NCBI GenBank assembly: GCA_044224515.1
Contig: JBGAKH010000008.1
Location: forward strand, 124,001-188,000
DNA from: JBBATK01 sp044224515
GTDB taxonomy: Bacteria; Bacteroidota; Ignavibacteria; Kapaibacteriales; NICIL-2
Length of the DNA: 64,000 nt
Reading direction: 5' to 3'
The notes below the pieces were generated by a model. The model searched no databases. It worked only from the letters and a program-made list of their open reading frames with translations, and had not been told where the DNA came from. Of the stretch, positions 45,701 to 54,131 are shown piece by piece. Both the position numbers and the translations under genes were made by a program. How positions within the stretch are numbered: the first letter of the stretch is position 1; each line of letters begins with the position of its first letter.

Positions 45701-48700
45701 GCGTACTCGGATGCTAGGTCCGCAGGGGTCTGGCCTTGACCGATCTTAAACTTAAGGTAACGCTCAGCCGTTGGACCTGACCCTGAGGAGTCGGCCGTTA
45801 TGCTCGAAACATCACAATACCCACTGATGTAGTCAACCAAGTCGTTTGGAAAAGTCCCTGTACTGTAATTCGTGGGACCGGTGCAGGACCCAAAGTTGTA
45901 GAGGAATTTGAAGTGGATCTTTTCTTTTTGATCAATGAATTGGTTGCGGCAAAGCGTGCAGAGCGAAGCTGTGCTGGCAGCGTCTCTAATGCCCATGTAC
46001 TTGCTCACATTGACCTTGAAAACGTAATCTGAGCCGTCCATAGACTGCCCGCCAAGTGAATCGAGGCCGGTCATGATCATTGCTCGTTTGTCCTGCACGT
46101 AGAGGTAATCATTTTGCTCGTACTGCACCTGAATTTCGCCTCCTGAGGGTAGAATGATTCGCTTAAGCTGCCAGGCTGCGGGGTCAAATCGGCTTGAGGG
46201 AGCCTGATTGACATATGGAAGAGTAAGATCTTTGTAATACTCTTGAGAGATCGAATGGGAAACAGCTTGATAGAAGCCCCAGCGGTCAATGCAACTTCGC
46301 TCGTAGACTGGATTCTCATCTCCCACATACCAACCTAAGTCAGTGTTCCCGTAAAAACCCGAAGCATGGCCGGTGATTTCGGGATACTTCGTCTTTATAT
46401 CGTTCATCCCCGAATCAGACGCCGGATAGGAATTGAAGTTTGGATAGCGATACTCGAACTGGTAGGGTGCGACTTTTGCGTTCGAGGTTCCGCTGTAGTC
46501 AAACCAGACTTTTGTCAGTGTTAGCTTACCATACCTAAACCTCAGAAGGGGGTTCGAGCTATTGAATGAAGAACTCACGTGTGCATTAACCGGTACAATA
46601 CCGATGGCTGAATTCAATTCACCAATGGCCGGCCAGTAATAGTCCACCAGATGCGCATACGCCGGCAATGCTACAAGTGAGTCCATTTGCAGCTTGGTAT
46701 AACGACGAATCTTCATGGTACTATCGTAGGCACTGCTGTCTGCCAGTGTCGGAGAAGCATCAGTTCTCATAATGTCGTAGGTGTACGACAAATTCACTGT
46801 CTTTACTGGTTGACTGAGGTCGTCCTTGGCATAGATGACGATGCGCTCCAAATACTCCAATTTGTTTTTTCGCACCGAACGCACGGTATTTGCATCAAGG
46901 TGATCTGCTCGATAGGCACGTGTCTGACGAGTTGCATATGCATTGTCCCACTTTCCGTCATAGGTGGTCAGAGTGGAGTATTGGTTACTGGCAACCGTCG
47001 CGTCTTCATCCATAACCCGAGATTGATATACTGTTTCGCTCGAGGTAGGTCCCGTGAGAGCCGCTCCAATTTCCACGGGTCCACGATACGACTCATAACC
47101 ATCAAGGCGCTCGCGGCCACTTCCACTGAGGTTAACAGTCTGGCCATTAGAGTTTGTGTAACTGAGGTTCGCTTTATTGGTGACAAAGAACGCGATGTGT
47201 GTCTTTGTTTCAATTGACTTTAGATAATAGACTTCCTTCTCACCCATGCTGACAGAACCTCTGTCATCGTCACGGATAAGTAGCTTGTTAGGACTGTAAT
47301 TAAGCCCTCGGTAGGGATGACGCCACTTGTACCACTCTCGTGCCGGCTTGTCGTTGTCATGATTCGAGAGATAATCCCCGTGAGCATACTTGGCGGTTGA
47401 AGCAGCGATCGTTGCCTCGGAATGTCTGTACTCAAACGCAGTGTAGCCTCCCAAGTCGTCACTTGTTGGTCCGTCATTGGACAGGTCAAGGTAATCGGGA
47501 GTAGTTATTTGCGTAAGCAGGTATTGACTTGCATGCGGTGTAACGCGAACACTACCGTTGAGTTTTGTATCCTTGTGATGTTCAGTAGCATTGTCATTGA
47601 AAACTAATTGTTTGTCCCAACTTGTTGTTCCGTATTCTGCAACGTCAAATTGAAGGCTCTTTTCAAATCGACTGTAGACAGGCAGGCCATACACGTACCG
47701 TTTCCCGTCAGCACCGGAGAGTGCAAACTCACCAACGGCGTCTTTAATCTTTGCCTCAGTCCTGTCGAGGTACTGCTCGGCACGTGTATTGCTTGAGTTA
47801 CCGGCTTCTTGCGAATACGAATAGTAGTGCTTAGTGCGGCTACCGTTAGAAAGTACTTTTGTCATCTGGTCGTTGGTAGCATAGCCAACAAAGGTTGAGC
47901 GCCCTACTCTCTCGTTGGAGTTAACCACACGGCTGAAACTGCTGGTGTAATAAGGATTGAATGCTTCGGGTGTATCGCTGGCAGTCATGCTCAAGTAGCC
48001 ACCCAAGTCATTGGTAAACCGGAAGTACTGTGCGTCTTGCACGGAGCTTTTGGTGAATGCCACGCCTGCATAGCCAGGAATGCCGCTCGTTGTAAGGCTC
48101 TTGTCGCCTCCACTCAAATCAAACCCGACTCCAAGGTGCGGACCTGCTGTAAAATCCAAACCGACATTGTACAAACCGGTTGAAGACTCTGAGCGTGCTG
48201 GTCTGAGCATCGGTGTCAAGGTGTTCTGAGCTCTGAAACTTCCTGCCGGACCATCCCCATTAACACTGTAGACGTCAGCGCCAGAATATGGAATGTACAA
48301 GTAACGATCTCGCTTTGTAAACGGAGCTTCTCGCTCGATGGAGTAATCCTGCATAGGCTCTGCATTGAGGCCCACTTCATGCTGATAGAGATAGCCGTAG
48401 GTTGAGCGTTCCTTATAACCGGCACCTTTTGAATACGAGTAGGAACCATTGACGCCAACTGACAGTGGCGCTATCGCTCCAGGAACAAAGGGAACAAAAT
48501 CAGGAGAGAATTTAAAATTGATGTCAAAAGACTCACCGGTGTACTCAGGTGATTCAATAGCAGACGGCGAGACAGCAAAAGTACTGTTAATGTGTTGGTC
48601 AATGACAGCGGCAATGCCGGGACCAGCTGTTGTGACTGCTGACAACTCGCTAGTTGCACTCTGAGCTTCATTGAACCTGGCAGCAGCTGTGGCCTGGCAA

Positions 48701-49422
48701 CCTTCACTGAGTGCTTGCATTCCCTGCTTGAACTTCTCACCGATTTTTGCTCTGAGTGAGCTGCTATAGGCTGCCTGTAAAAACTTAGCTGGTGTTACCG
48801 TAGCTGAGAATTTCCCTTGTCCATCCTCAACATTGTATCCTACGTCAATGAGATTAGCAATAGCAACTTTGTATCCGGAAACAACAGAGAATCCGGTAAA
48901 GTTATTGTAGCGCATCATTTTGTTATAGCCAACACCTACGCCAAAGTCCTTGCTGAAGAGCTGCAAACCAAGGTTATAGCCAATCGCATAGGTCTCGTTG
49001 GTTCTCGTGCGGTTGAAGTAGTCAACTTTTTCATCTCGTGCATCGTCGGGGATTCCCCTGATTTGATGCTGAATTGAGCCTGCATTCAACGTCCAGCCAT
49101 ATCCTACCCACGAGGCTTCCTCGTCTGCAGTTGTACCACTGTGATAGGACAGCGACATTGAGTATCCACTCCCGTCGGGTCCCGGTACGTCGATCACAGG
49201 TAGATTGTAGGTAAGGCTTCCATTAAACTCACTCACCATGTTGGTCGTTGCAACAGGCTCGAATGAAGCAAACTCTGGCTGGTGCGGACCACTTGTCAGG
49301 GCCAGCAGCGCAACGGGTGTGAACCACTCCAGCAGAAAACTTACAAGCAACACTGCAGCAAATGATCGCAGAGTAAAACCAGTAGGAAGCGCTTTCGGCT
49401 TTGTAGAAGATGTCATTTTCAT
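42727..49422 (-). CDS. Giant SpvB/RHS-like exported protein
   Basis: A protein of 2231 residues with a basic start and hydrophobic export signal (LRSFAAVLLVSFLLEWFTPV). The N-terminus holds the motif set common to giant Bacteroidota surface proteins: GPHQPEFASFEPV, FNGSLTYNLPVIDVPG, SYHSGTTADEEASWVGYGW and GIPDDARDE. The middle carries irregular YD-like and SpvB-like strands and a fibronectin/galactose-binding-like section near the end (ICFESFEDWTTG...CYIDDVRI). A last YD repeat (YQYNGEGKLVRNLRE) precedes a Ser/Lys-rich tail with no toxin domain. It may be the partner or shell of the RHS toxin encoded 2.5 kb downstream in the same operon. Confidence 0.8.
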   Translation of the reverse strand: MKMTSSTKPKALPTGFTLRSFAAVLLVSFLLEWFTPVALLALTSGPHQPEFASFEPVATTNMVSEFNGSLTYNLPVIDVPGPDGSGYSMSLSYHSGTTADEEASWVGYGWTLNAGSIQHQIRGIPDDARDEKVDYFNRTRTNETYAIGYNLGLQLFSKDFGVGVGYNKMMRYNNFTGFSVVSGYKVAIANLIDVGYNVEDGQGKFSATVTPAKFLQAAYSSSLRAKIGEKFKQGMQALSEGCQATAAARFNEAQSATSELSAVTTAGPGIAAVIDQHINSTFAVSPSAIESPEYTGESFDINFKFSPDFVPFVPGAIAPLSVGVNGSYSYSKGAGYKERSTYGYLYQHEVGLNAEPMQDYSIEREAPFTKRDRYLYIPYSGADVYSVNGDGPAGSFRAQNTLTPMLRPARSESSTGLYNVGLDFTAGPHLGVGFDLSGGDKSLTTSGIPGYAGVAFTKSSVQDAQYFRFTNDLGGYLSMTASDTPEAFNPYYTSSFSRVVNSNERVGRSTFVGYATNDQMTKVLSNGSRTKHYYSYSQEAGNSSNTRAEQYLDRTEAKIKDAVGEFALSGADGKRYVYGLPVYSRFEKSLQFDVAEYGTTSWDKQLVFNDNATEHHKDTKLNGSVRVTPHASQYLLTQITTPDYLDLSNDGPTSDDLGGYTAFEYRHSEATIAASTAKYAHGDYLSNHDNDKPAREWYKWRHPYRGLNYSPNKLLIRDDDRGSVSMGEKEVYYLKSIETKTHIAFFVTNKANLSYTNSNGQTVNLSGSGRERLDGYESYRGPVEIGAALTGPTSSETVYQSRVMDEDATVASNQYSTLTTYDGKWDNAYATRQTRAYRADHLDANTVRSVRKNKLEYLERIVIYAKDDLSQPVKTVNLSYTYDIMRTDASPTLADSSAYDSTMKIRRYTKLQMDSLVALPAYAHLVDYYWPAIGELNSAIGIVPVNAHVSSSFNSSNPLLRFRYGKLTLTKVWFDYSGTSNAKVAPYQFEYRYPNFNSYPASDSGMNDIKTKYPEITGHASGFYGNTDLGWYVGDENPVYERSCIDRWGFYQAVSHSISQEYYKDLTLPYVNQAPSSRFDPAAWQLKRIILPSGGEIQVQYEQNDYLYVQDKRAMIMTGLDSLGGQSMDGSDYVFKVNVSKYMGIRDAASTASLCTLCRNQFIDQKEKIHFKFLYNFGSCTGPTNYSTGTFPNDLVDYISGYCDVSSITADSSGSGPTAERYLKFKIGQGQTPADLASEYAKSMKVGNLGCNPKGEFGGAYTNQSVWTKLLEFMPSVAADLYTFFEMFTQPTYKPYYNFSFLRLPTLKAKKGGGIRVKRILMFDHGISSDNGSAVMYGTEYDYRNIDGTSSGVATSEPQSGREENALVQYLDKRESLSTFEKLKGEKDIEQFEGPIGENALPAPSVGYSRVVAKNIHSGKTGSGYTISEFYTARDYPMIAMSSTISTDLFEPDPVLQFLIHITQSKVSSTQGYSIITNSMHGKPKMTAKYKGDYSPGAIAQPIESQRYDYYKPGRYEQDAQGKVSYVEGEKLKVLNSYTGSIEEISLGKDAELVEESRKVEDNLYNHTFTFDAGIMFPSPFLLLPFPWFTFDYTFTQNTSTINIAVRNKVIQYPAITKSVTTYVNGVTHSEENLVFDKNSGTTVITKNNDEYDGLLLGSGATQAHQGSYLSYKIPASWVYAQMGQTASNEKFTCQVNLNTGSPNIVPPTGMTSMFSPGDEILVWNSSNTFVVHANSVDATKVGITPTSFCPTLVAGSGYQATIIHSARSNQLSSTVGGVTTYGSPTPKAPGNLTQADGVVSSSATTLSDSWDYGLSYASGLTPYEKGTKGKWRPLASYAYRTSVSSANTTGARVSSSGLYDSFDAFNYASPTSNSAKWVALSTVEKYSPGGSSTEERDVLGIYSSARFAHRGSVPSIVAKNAKSGAICFESFEDWTTGVSSQRAHTGRNSMLLTSSWALVDSLICDAQVSAEGALVRFWTSSRNPLPCSVQVNSSSYTPVRIAQSGDWKLYEVAVSSGLPSSGAVAVSFKNTLSDSCYIDDVRIQPLNASTTCYVYDKRNLRLIAQFDDQHFAALYQYNGEGKLVRNLRETTRGIKTVQEAQYNTPLITRSSLLVDSRTARGSAQGVGLVSGKSGEGPKQGSWYGVSAPAAPSDGFHSSSGKVNLIDVHITKDSAAIKLLKPDAKLPSKPSLPKIDGLDSSLIKQGLKATPMHQLQERAKSMKDSSAIIKD

Positions 49423-49525
49423 ATGCTAGCTTTAAAAAAAGCGGTTATTCTTGTGTCAAATCAATGTTGCACTAACGCTCTGACTATGTCACCTACACCT
49501 TAGAGATCTCTAGAAGGGACCTGGC

Positions 49526-50185
49526 TCATGCTCCCCCACTTCGAAGTCGAGGTAAGCTCTTAAAAACATCACGTTGAAAACTAAAGCGGTGGATGCCTGT
49601 CATGAAGATGATGTCATTCCAGACGATGCTCTCATCTGTGTGCTGAGCTAAAGTATTGTCAAAGACAAGGATGAACTTGCGCTCGCTTGAGAGTCCAGTA
49701 CCTCCTTCAAGTACTGCCTCAAGTGGCTTGAGGCGCACAGAGTCAATGGACTTTTCAATATTGTCTTTCATTCGAAAGTTTGCTTCGTCGACTTTCTGGC
49801 GGTACTCCGAGTAGTTTCGCGATTCGCTGAGGAGCAAATCAGTTGAACTGGAGACCGGCTTCTGTTTTGAAATCGTTAGGAAAAATGTCTGCTGGTTACG
49901 GTAACTCGCAAGTAGTGAATCAAAGAGCTGCGGGTGACCCACGAGGCTTGACTGATTATAGGCCAGGTACTCTGGTGGTACATACTGACACTTTATCTCA
50001 AAACCAGCAACGATTTTTCGTTGTAGCAGGCCTGCTTGAGGTGACACCATGTACTTGCAATAGGCGGTGTAGCTGAGCTCTGATGGTTGTTCTTTGCAGC
50101 TTTGGATCACCACACACAGCAAGAGAGCTAGCATCGGAGCTCTACTGCATAAGAGACAGGTATTCCTAAGGGACATCATTTGCAT
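49526..50185 (-). CDS. Lipoprotein of unknown function
   Basis: A protein of 219 residues with a lipoprotein signal (LLLCVVIQSC lipobox). The mature part is mostly helical with charged stretches (SRNYSEYRQKVDEANFRMK) and ends in a basic segment. I recognise no family. It starts 12 bp after the OmpH/Skp-like gene and lies before the giant SpvB-like gene, so it is part of the same operon. It is probably an envelope accessory factor for the large exported proteins; this is based only on context. Confidence 0.65.
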   Translation of the reverse strand: MQMMSLRNTCLLCSRAPMLALLLCVVIQSCKEQPSELSYTAYCKYMVSPQAGLLQRKIVAGFEIKCQYVPPEYLAYNQSSLVGHPQLFDSLLASYRNQQTFFLTISKQKPVSSSTDLLLSESRNYSEYRQKVDEANFRMKDNIEKSIDSVRLKPLEAVLEGGTGLSSERKFILVFDNTLAQHTDESIVWNDIIFMTGIHRFSFQRDVFKSLPRLRSGGA

Positions 50186-50197
50186 AACAAGTACACT

Positions 50198-50749
50198 CTA
50201 CTTTGATGACTTTGCTGAATTCTGATACTTGTTGTTCATCTCAAGCAGTAACTGCTTGGTGACATCAAGCTTGGCATCTCCGTGTAAGACATTTCCGTCC
50301 TCAGAAGTACCAATTATCAGATCATAGCCATGTGATTCGGCAAACTCACGAGCATAACCATTGATTTGAGCAATCAATCCTTCTGTTGCTTTTCGTTGCT
50401 CATCGGATGCCTTTGCTTGTATGGATTTTACATAGTTATCAACCGATTGCCTCTGCGATTCAAGTGCCCCTTGACGCTCTGCTTTATCCTTAGCTGACAT
50501 GCCGTGACTTTGGTTCTCAAACTCGCTCAGTGCTCTATTGTAGGATAGTTTGAGTGAGTCGATATTGGCCTGCCACACTGATTGCTTGTTCGCACTATAG
50601 GTCTGAGCGTCTTTCATTCCCTGGTAGCCTGAAATGAGTTCTCCTGATCGTACAAAGGCTATACGGCTGGCACGTGATGACGAAAACAAGAGGTATGCAG
50701 ACAAGGCAATTGAAATGGTGCAGAGAAAATAGAGAATCCAGATTTTCAT
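50198..50749 (-). CDS. OmpH/Skp-like periplasmic chaperone
   Basis: A protein of 183 residues: an N-terminal signal or anchor (WILYFLCTISIALSAYLLF), IAFVRSGELISGYQGMKDA, a long coiled-coil helix (about 50-135, NIDSLKLSYNRALSEFE... ERQGALESQRQSV) and a closing strand domain (YDLIIGTSEDGNVLHGDAKLDVT in parts). This is the standard layout of OmpH/Skp, which holds unfolded outer-membrane proteins in the periplasm. The usual ompH sits by bamA or lpxD. This copy is inside the RHS operon, suggesting it is dedicated to the giant exported proteins. Confidence 0.8.
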   Translation of the reverse strand: MKIWILYFLCTISIALSAYLLFSSSRASRIAFVRSGELISGYQGMKDAQTYSANKQSVWQANIDSLKLSYNRALSEFENQSHGMSAKDKAERQGALESQRQSVDNYVKSIQAKASDEQRKATEGLIAQINGYAREFAESHGYDLIIGTSEDGNVLHGDAKLDVTKQLLLEMNNKYQNSAKSSK

Positions 50750-50897
50750 GTGTACAAGGAGATTACAGGTGTTAAGGTTTTACTCTAAAGCAATGCCGAT
50801 GTGGAGATAGAATGCCGAAGCTAAATGTGTGAGTAAGGTAGTGCTCTCTGTAGGCTCGCCGAAGTGCGAGCTTTGTGTTGTATGTGTTTCACTGATC

Positions 50898-53207
50898 TTA
50901 AGGAACGCGAACTACCACCGAGGACAACTCACCCAGATTGCTTTTGATTTTAATGATGTACGTGCCCGGCGGACACTTTTGTCCCCCCTCATCACTTGCA
51001 TCCCAAGCCAAGTCGTGCCCTCCCGGCTCAACTGTTTGGTTTGAGAGCAAACGTTTAACGACTGATCCCTTCAGGTCGTAGACTTCAACGGTGGTTAAGG
51101 ACTTGAATGGAAGTCTGAAGCTAACGTATAAACTACCCGAAAACGGATTCGGTTCACATTTGAGCTCATAAGAGCTCAGTTGCAATACGCCTGTTTTCGA
51201 AGTACGTGCGTTGAGGTCCACTGTTTGATTTGCGGGAAGCTCCGGGAAAACAAGCTTGTTGTCTCCCTTTGTTACAACAATTGAATCTACCTTTGTTGCA
51301 CTGCCAAGTCCAAAGTGAAGTAGTGGCGAATCCTGAACCAGTAACCCCTTCCCGCTTACAATTTGTTGGCATTGAACCGTGGCATCCGAGTATACTTTCA
51401 CGCTGCTACCAAGACCCCAACCATGAGATGCGAGGTAGCAAGTGCTAATGTTGATGTAATTACCAGCGCTACTAACATTCTTGAAGAAGTACAGGGAATC
51501 GTTTTGAATCGTGATGATGTCTTGTCTGCCGTCGTTGTCATAGTCAATGACAGCCACATCGACGTTATTAGTGAGGCTTCGAATACCAGAACCCAACGTT
51601 GCGTCCTCGAAACAATGCGCGCCACACTGACGTAGCATCTGAACGTAGCGGCAACGACAATCAGTCGAGACGATGCAGTCAACCCGTGCATCATTATCCG
51701 CGTCAAGCCAGGCAACACTTGACTGCCCATCATGAAATGCCAAATCGGCAGACGGGCTAGCACTAACTGCATACAATGGTGAGCCACTATTCTCAAGCAC
51801 AGTGGTTGTGCGCGAGCGGCGTTCCTCTTCGTCTAAGTAATTGATACTCTCTGCTGCAATGAGTTCAGGGTTTCCATCAGAATTAATGTCCCACCACGCC
51901 ATGCCTTTGCTTAGCCTGCTGGCACTTGTACGATCAGCATCAAAGCTTCGAGCCAGAGCAGCAGACCCCAGGGGCCAGCTTACGATCCACTTTCTTGAGG
52001 TGCTATCACTGCCAAGAGCGCTCAAGCAAAGCTCCAGGCACCCATCGCCGTCTACATCAACAAACTGACAGCCGGTGACGTCCAGGGCGTCCATCTTAAG
52101 AGCATCGGCACTTGCGTAGCTAAAACCTCCCCGCCCATCCCCACTCGCAAGCAAGTAACCACGCGAAGTACCCGAAAATCCCAAGAAGATGTCCAGGTTA
52201 GCGTCTCGGTTGTAATCCCCAAGGCTAAAACAGCTCGGACTAGCACTTAGCGGCAACGATATTTTTGTCGATAACTCAAGTTTTCCAGTCTGATCTTGTA
52301 GGTAGGTGCAGAGCAAGTACTCGTGACCCTTCACCTCAACACAGACAACATCTGTCTTGCTGTCATTATTAGCATCAAGTGCAATGCTACAGGTTGTTTC
52401 GAATCCACTTTCACTAAGCAGTGCCGATTGCTCGAAATTGCGCCCTTTTTTGCTTAAGAATACGCGCCCGCTTGCCACCAGATCATCGTATCCGTCTTGG
52501 TTGATGTCCACAACCGACAGCGAAGCATTTTTTCCAACGACTGCGTTCATCTGGGACACAACCGTAGTATCTCGCTCGAAGAAGGGTATGACTTCGGCTT
52601 TCTTTACTAATACACTGATGTTGAAAGCTCTCTTGGAGTACTTCCACTGTCCGTCACGTCCCTGAAGAGTTTGATTGAAATACTGACCCGCTGCATTGGT
52701 AGCGGCGCACTCAGCTTTGTGGTTTTCATTATCGGTGAGGATGTTCAAACCGTGGGACACGTCTTCGATTACAATAAAAAACTGAGTGGAACTGATCGGC
52801 AAGTCACCGAGTTCTACGCTTATAGCTTGGTATCCAACTTGGTGCTTTTTTGCAATAATCTTTTTTGTGAGCGAATGCTCAAAGGCAGGATAGCACAGGC
52901 CCCCAACATCTCCCACTACTCTCAGGGCAAAGCTGCCTGAATCACCGGAGGTGGCTACAATAACGGTGTGCAAGAAACATGGCCTTGCGAGCGAGAATCT
53001 TGTCGCCATACGGATGATACTGGCGTCGATGTAATGGTATTGAGGCGCATTTCTCGAGACAAAGCTCAACGTGTCATAACCGAGTTCACGCTCGCTGGCA
53101 GATAATGCTGGTAGTGACACTACTGCGCTTGAGAGCATCCCAATTAGAAGTCCACAGAGCAAAATCCGAGAGATAGGAAGTCGAGCACTGACAATAAAAG
53201 TGCGCAT
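50898..53207 (-). CDS. VCBS/FG-GAP and ASPIC-domain secreted protein with T9SS sorting domain
   Basis: A protein of 769 residues with a signal peptide (ILLCGLLIGMLSSAVVSLPALSA in part). Repeated Ca-binding FG-GAP/VCBS motifs occur between ~235 and 560 (VVDINQDGYDDLVA, LGDYNRDANLDIFLG, FVDVDGDGCLELCLS, WWDINSDGNPELIA, VIDYDNDGRQDIITI). A CRTAC1/ASPIC-UnbV-type segment (GWGLGSSVKVY...HFGLG) follows near 600. The last ~85 residues are a FlgD-like T9SS type-A domain (CEPNPFSGSLYVSF... PGTYIIKIKS). It should be a surface beta-propeller. It is the first gene of the minus-strand toxin operon, 148 bp before the chaperone gene. Confidence 0.88.
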   Translation of the reverse strand: MRTFIVSARLPISRILLCGLLIGMLSSAVVSLPALSASERELGYDTLSFVSRNAPQYHYIDASIIRMATRFSLARPCFLHTVIVATSGDSGSFALRVVGDVGGLCYPAFEHSLTKKIIAKKHQVGYQAISVELGDLPISSTQFFIVIEDVSHGLNILTDNENHKAECAATNAAGQYFNQTLQGRDGQWKYSKRAFNISVLVKKAEVIPFFERDTTVVSQMNAVVGKNASLSVVDINQDGYDDLVASGRVFLSKKGRNFEQSALLSESGFETTCSIALDANNDSKTDVVCVEVKGHEYLLCTYLQDQTGKLELSTKISLPLSASPSCFSLGDYNRDANLDIFLGFSGTSRGYLLASGDGRGGFSYASADALKMDALDVTGCQFVDVDGDGCLELCLSALGSDSTSRKWIVSWPLGSAALARSFDADRTSASRLSKGMAWWDINSDGNPELIAAESINYLDEEERRSRTTTVLENSGSPLYAVSASPSADLAFHDGQSSVAWLDADNDARVDCIVSTDCRCRYVQMLRQCGAHCFEDATLGSGIRSLTNNVDVAVIDYDNDGRQDIITIQNDSLYFFKNVSSAGNYINISTCYLASHGWGLGSSVKVYSDATVQCQQIVSGKGLLVQDSPLLHFGLGSATKVDSIVVTKGDNKLVFPELPANQTVDLNARTSKTGVLQLSSYELKCEPNPFSGSLYVSFRLPFKSLTTVEVYDLKGSVVKRLLSNQTVEPGGHDLAWDASDEGGQKCPPGTYIIKIKSNLGELSSVVVRVP

Positions 53208-53859
53208 GGTTGTATCAAACGTTATGTGTTACCAAAACCAGCTGGCTGTACTCATCTCTAACAACTCATCTCTAACAGCACAATACTAAACTAAAAGGCG
53301 ATAATTCCCTGTCAAATGTCCCCTTCGCTTCCATTGCACACTCCTAACATTCAGTATGCTCCTCGGGCACGTTCTACCCTAAATCCTCGATTGCTAATTC
53401 GCTGTGCCAACAATGCTATTAAAAGTCAAAACTGCGTTGCAATTGCCTTTACCACTCCCGGCGCAATTACATTTGTCGCAAATTGACATTCTTATCATAG
53501 TAATCTGGCTTCACAATTACTGAAGCGTAATTACTTATGTAAGATCTTCTGCAAAATATGTGTTAATAAGAGCGATTGTCAAGTTTTGTTTCAGCAATAG
53601 ATATCAACACCCTGCACAGGTCTAAATCAAGTATTTTTCGTCAGCGATTTAACTGTCTTAATAGCCGAAGTAAATACCTAAATTCTTGTAGGAATGAGAG
53701 CTTTTGTTTCTTGATTGTATGTCAGCGCCTTGTTTTCTTTGTTTTTACAATAGTCTGTTCAGCTCTGTTGAGATTTCCGTTGTGTATTTTTTGTGTATTC
53801 ACTGAGAAGATCTGACTGCGATTTTTGGACCGTCTTGTTTCATTAATATTTCGAGCACT
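53208..53859. other. Divergent regulatory region between the toxin operon and the TPR-HTH regulator
   Basis: About 650 bp, AT-rich, without a convincing gene. Promoters for both directions should be here. The only defined structure is element copy C at 53782-53827. Divergence places the regulator gene at 54132 in a good position to control the RHS operon. Confidence 0.5.
53782..53827 (+). promoter_or_regulatory. Bipartite element copy C (GTGTATTTTTTGTGTA ... GATTTTTG)
   Basis: Direct repeat at 53782-53797 and GATTTTTG starting 38 bp later at 53820. The GTG start of the next gene is 33 bp past the second box, exactly where a promoter -10-type box would lie. This is the copy with the best gene context. 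Confidence 0.55.
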
Positions 53860-54126
53860 GTGGCCACAGAATTTCAAACTTTCGTATCAGTAACAGGCAA
53901 CCTCACAGGCGGGGCAAATGTCGAGATCCGGGCCTCAGATGGTCGGCTCGTTGCCTCAGGTATTACAGGCGCTGCCGGTTCATGCACTTTTTCGCTCGAT
54001 GACGGTGCTTACGCTGCATCTGCTCATTACACTGACCCCCTTGGTACGAACTATGAAGGATCTCAGTCTTTTACTGTAAGTTCGAATGATCCGCAGCAAG
54101 TCACCATTGTATTGCATCCAGTTTAG
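53860..54126 (+). CDS. Small beta-sandwich (carboxypeptidase-regulatory/Cna-B-like) protein
   Basis: A protein of 88 residues starting with GTG. FVSVTGNLTGGANVEIRASD, LVASGITGAAGSCTFSLDDG, AYAASAHYTDPLG, QQVTIVLHPV follow the transthyretin-like 'V-x-G...A-x-V-x-I...T-D-x-x-G-x-F...L-x-x-G-x-Y' pattern of carboxypeptidase regulatory or Cna-B domains, normally found in exported multi-domain proteins. Here it is a stand-alone domain with no signal peptide, 5 bp before the TPR-HTH regulator. It may be a small partner or sensor piece of that regulator. The context is unusual. Confidence 0.65.
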   Translation: MATEFQTFVSVTGNLTGGANVEIRASDGRLVASGITGAAGSCTFSLDDGAYAASAHYTDPLGTNYEGSQSFTVSSNDPQQVTIVLHPV

Positions 54127-54131
54127 CGCCG

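Noticed and set aside
53576..53815. Plus-strand frame of 79 codons
   Set aside because: AT-rich region containing element copy C; the translated sequence is low-complexity and has no SD.
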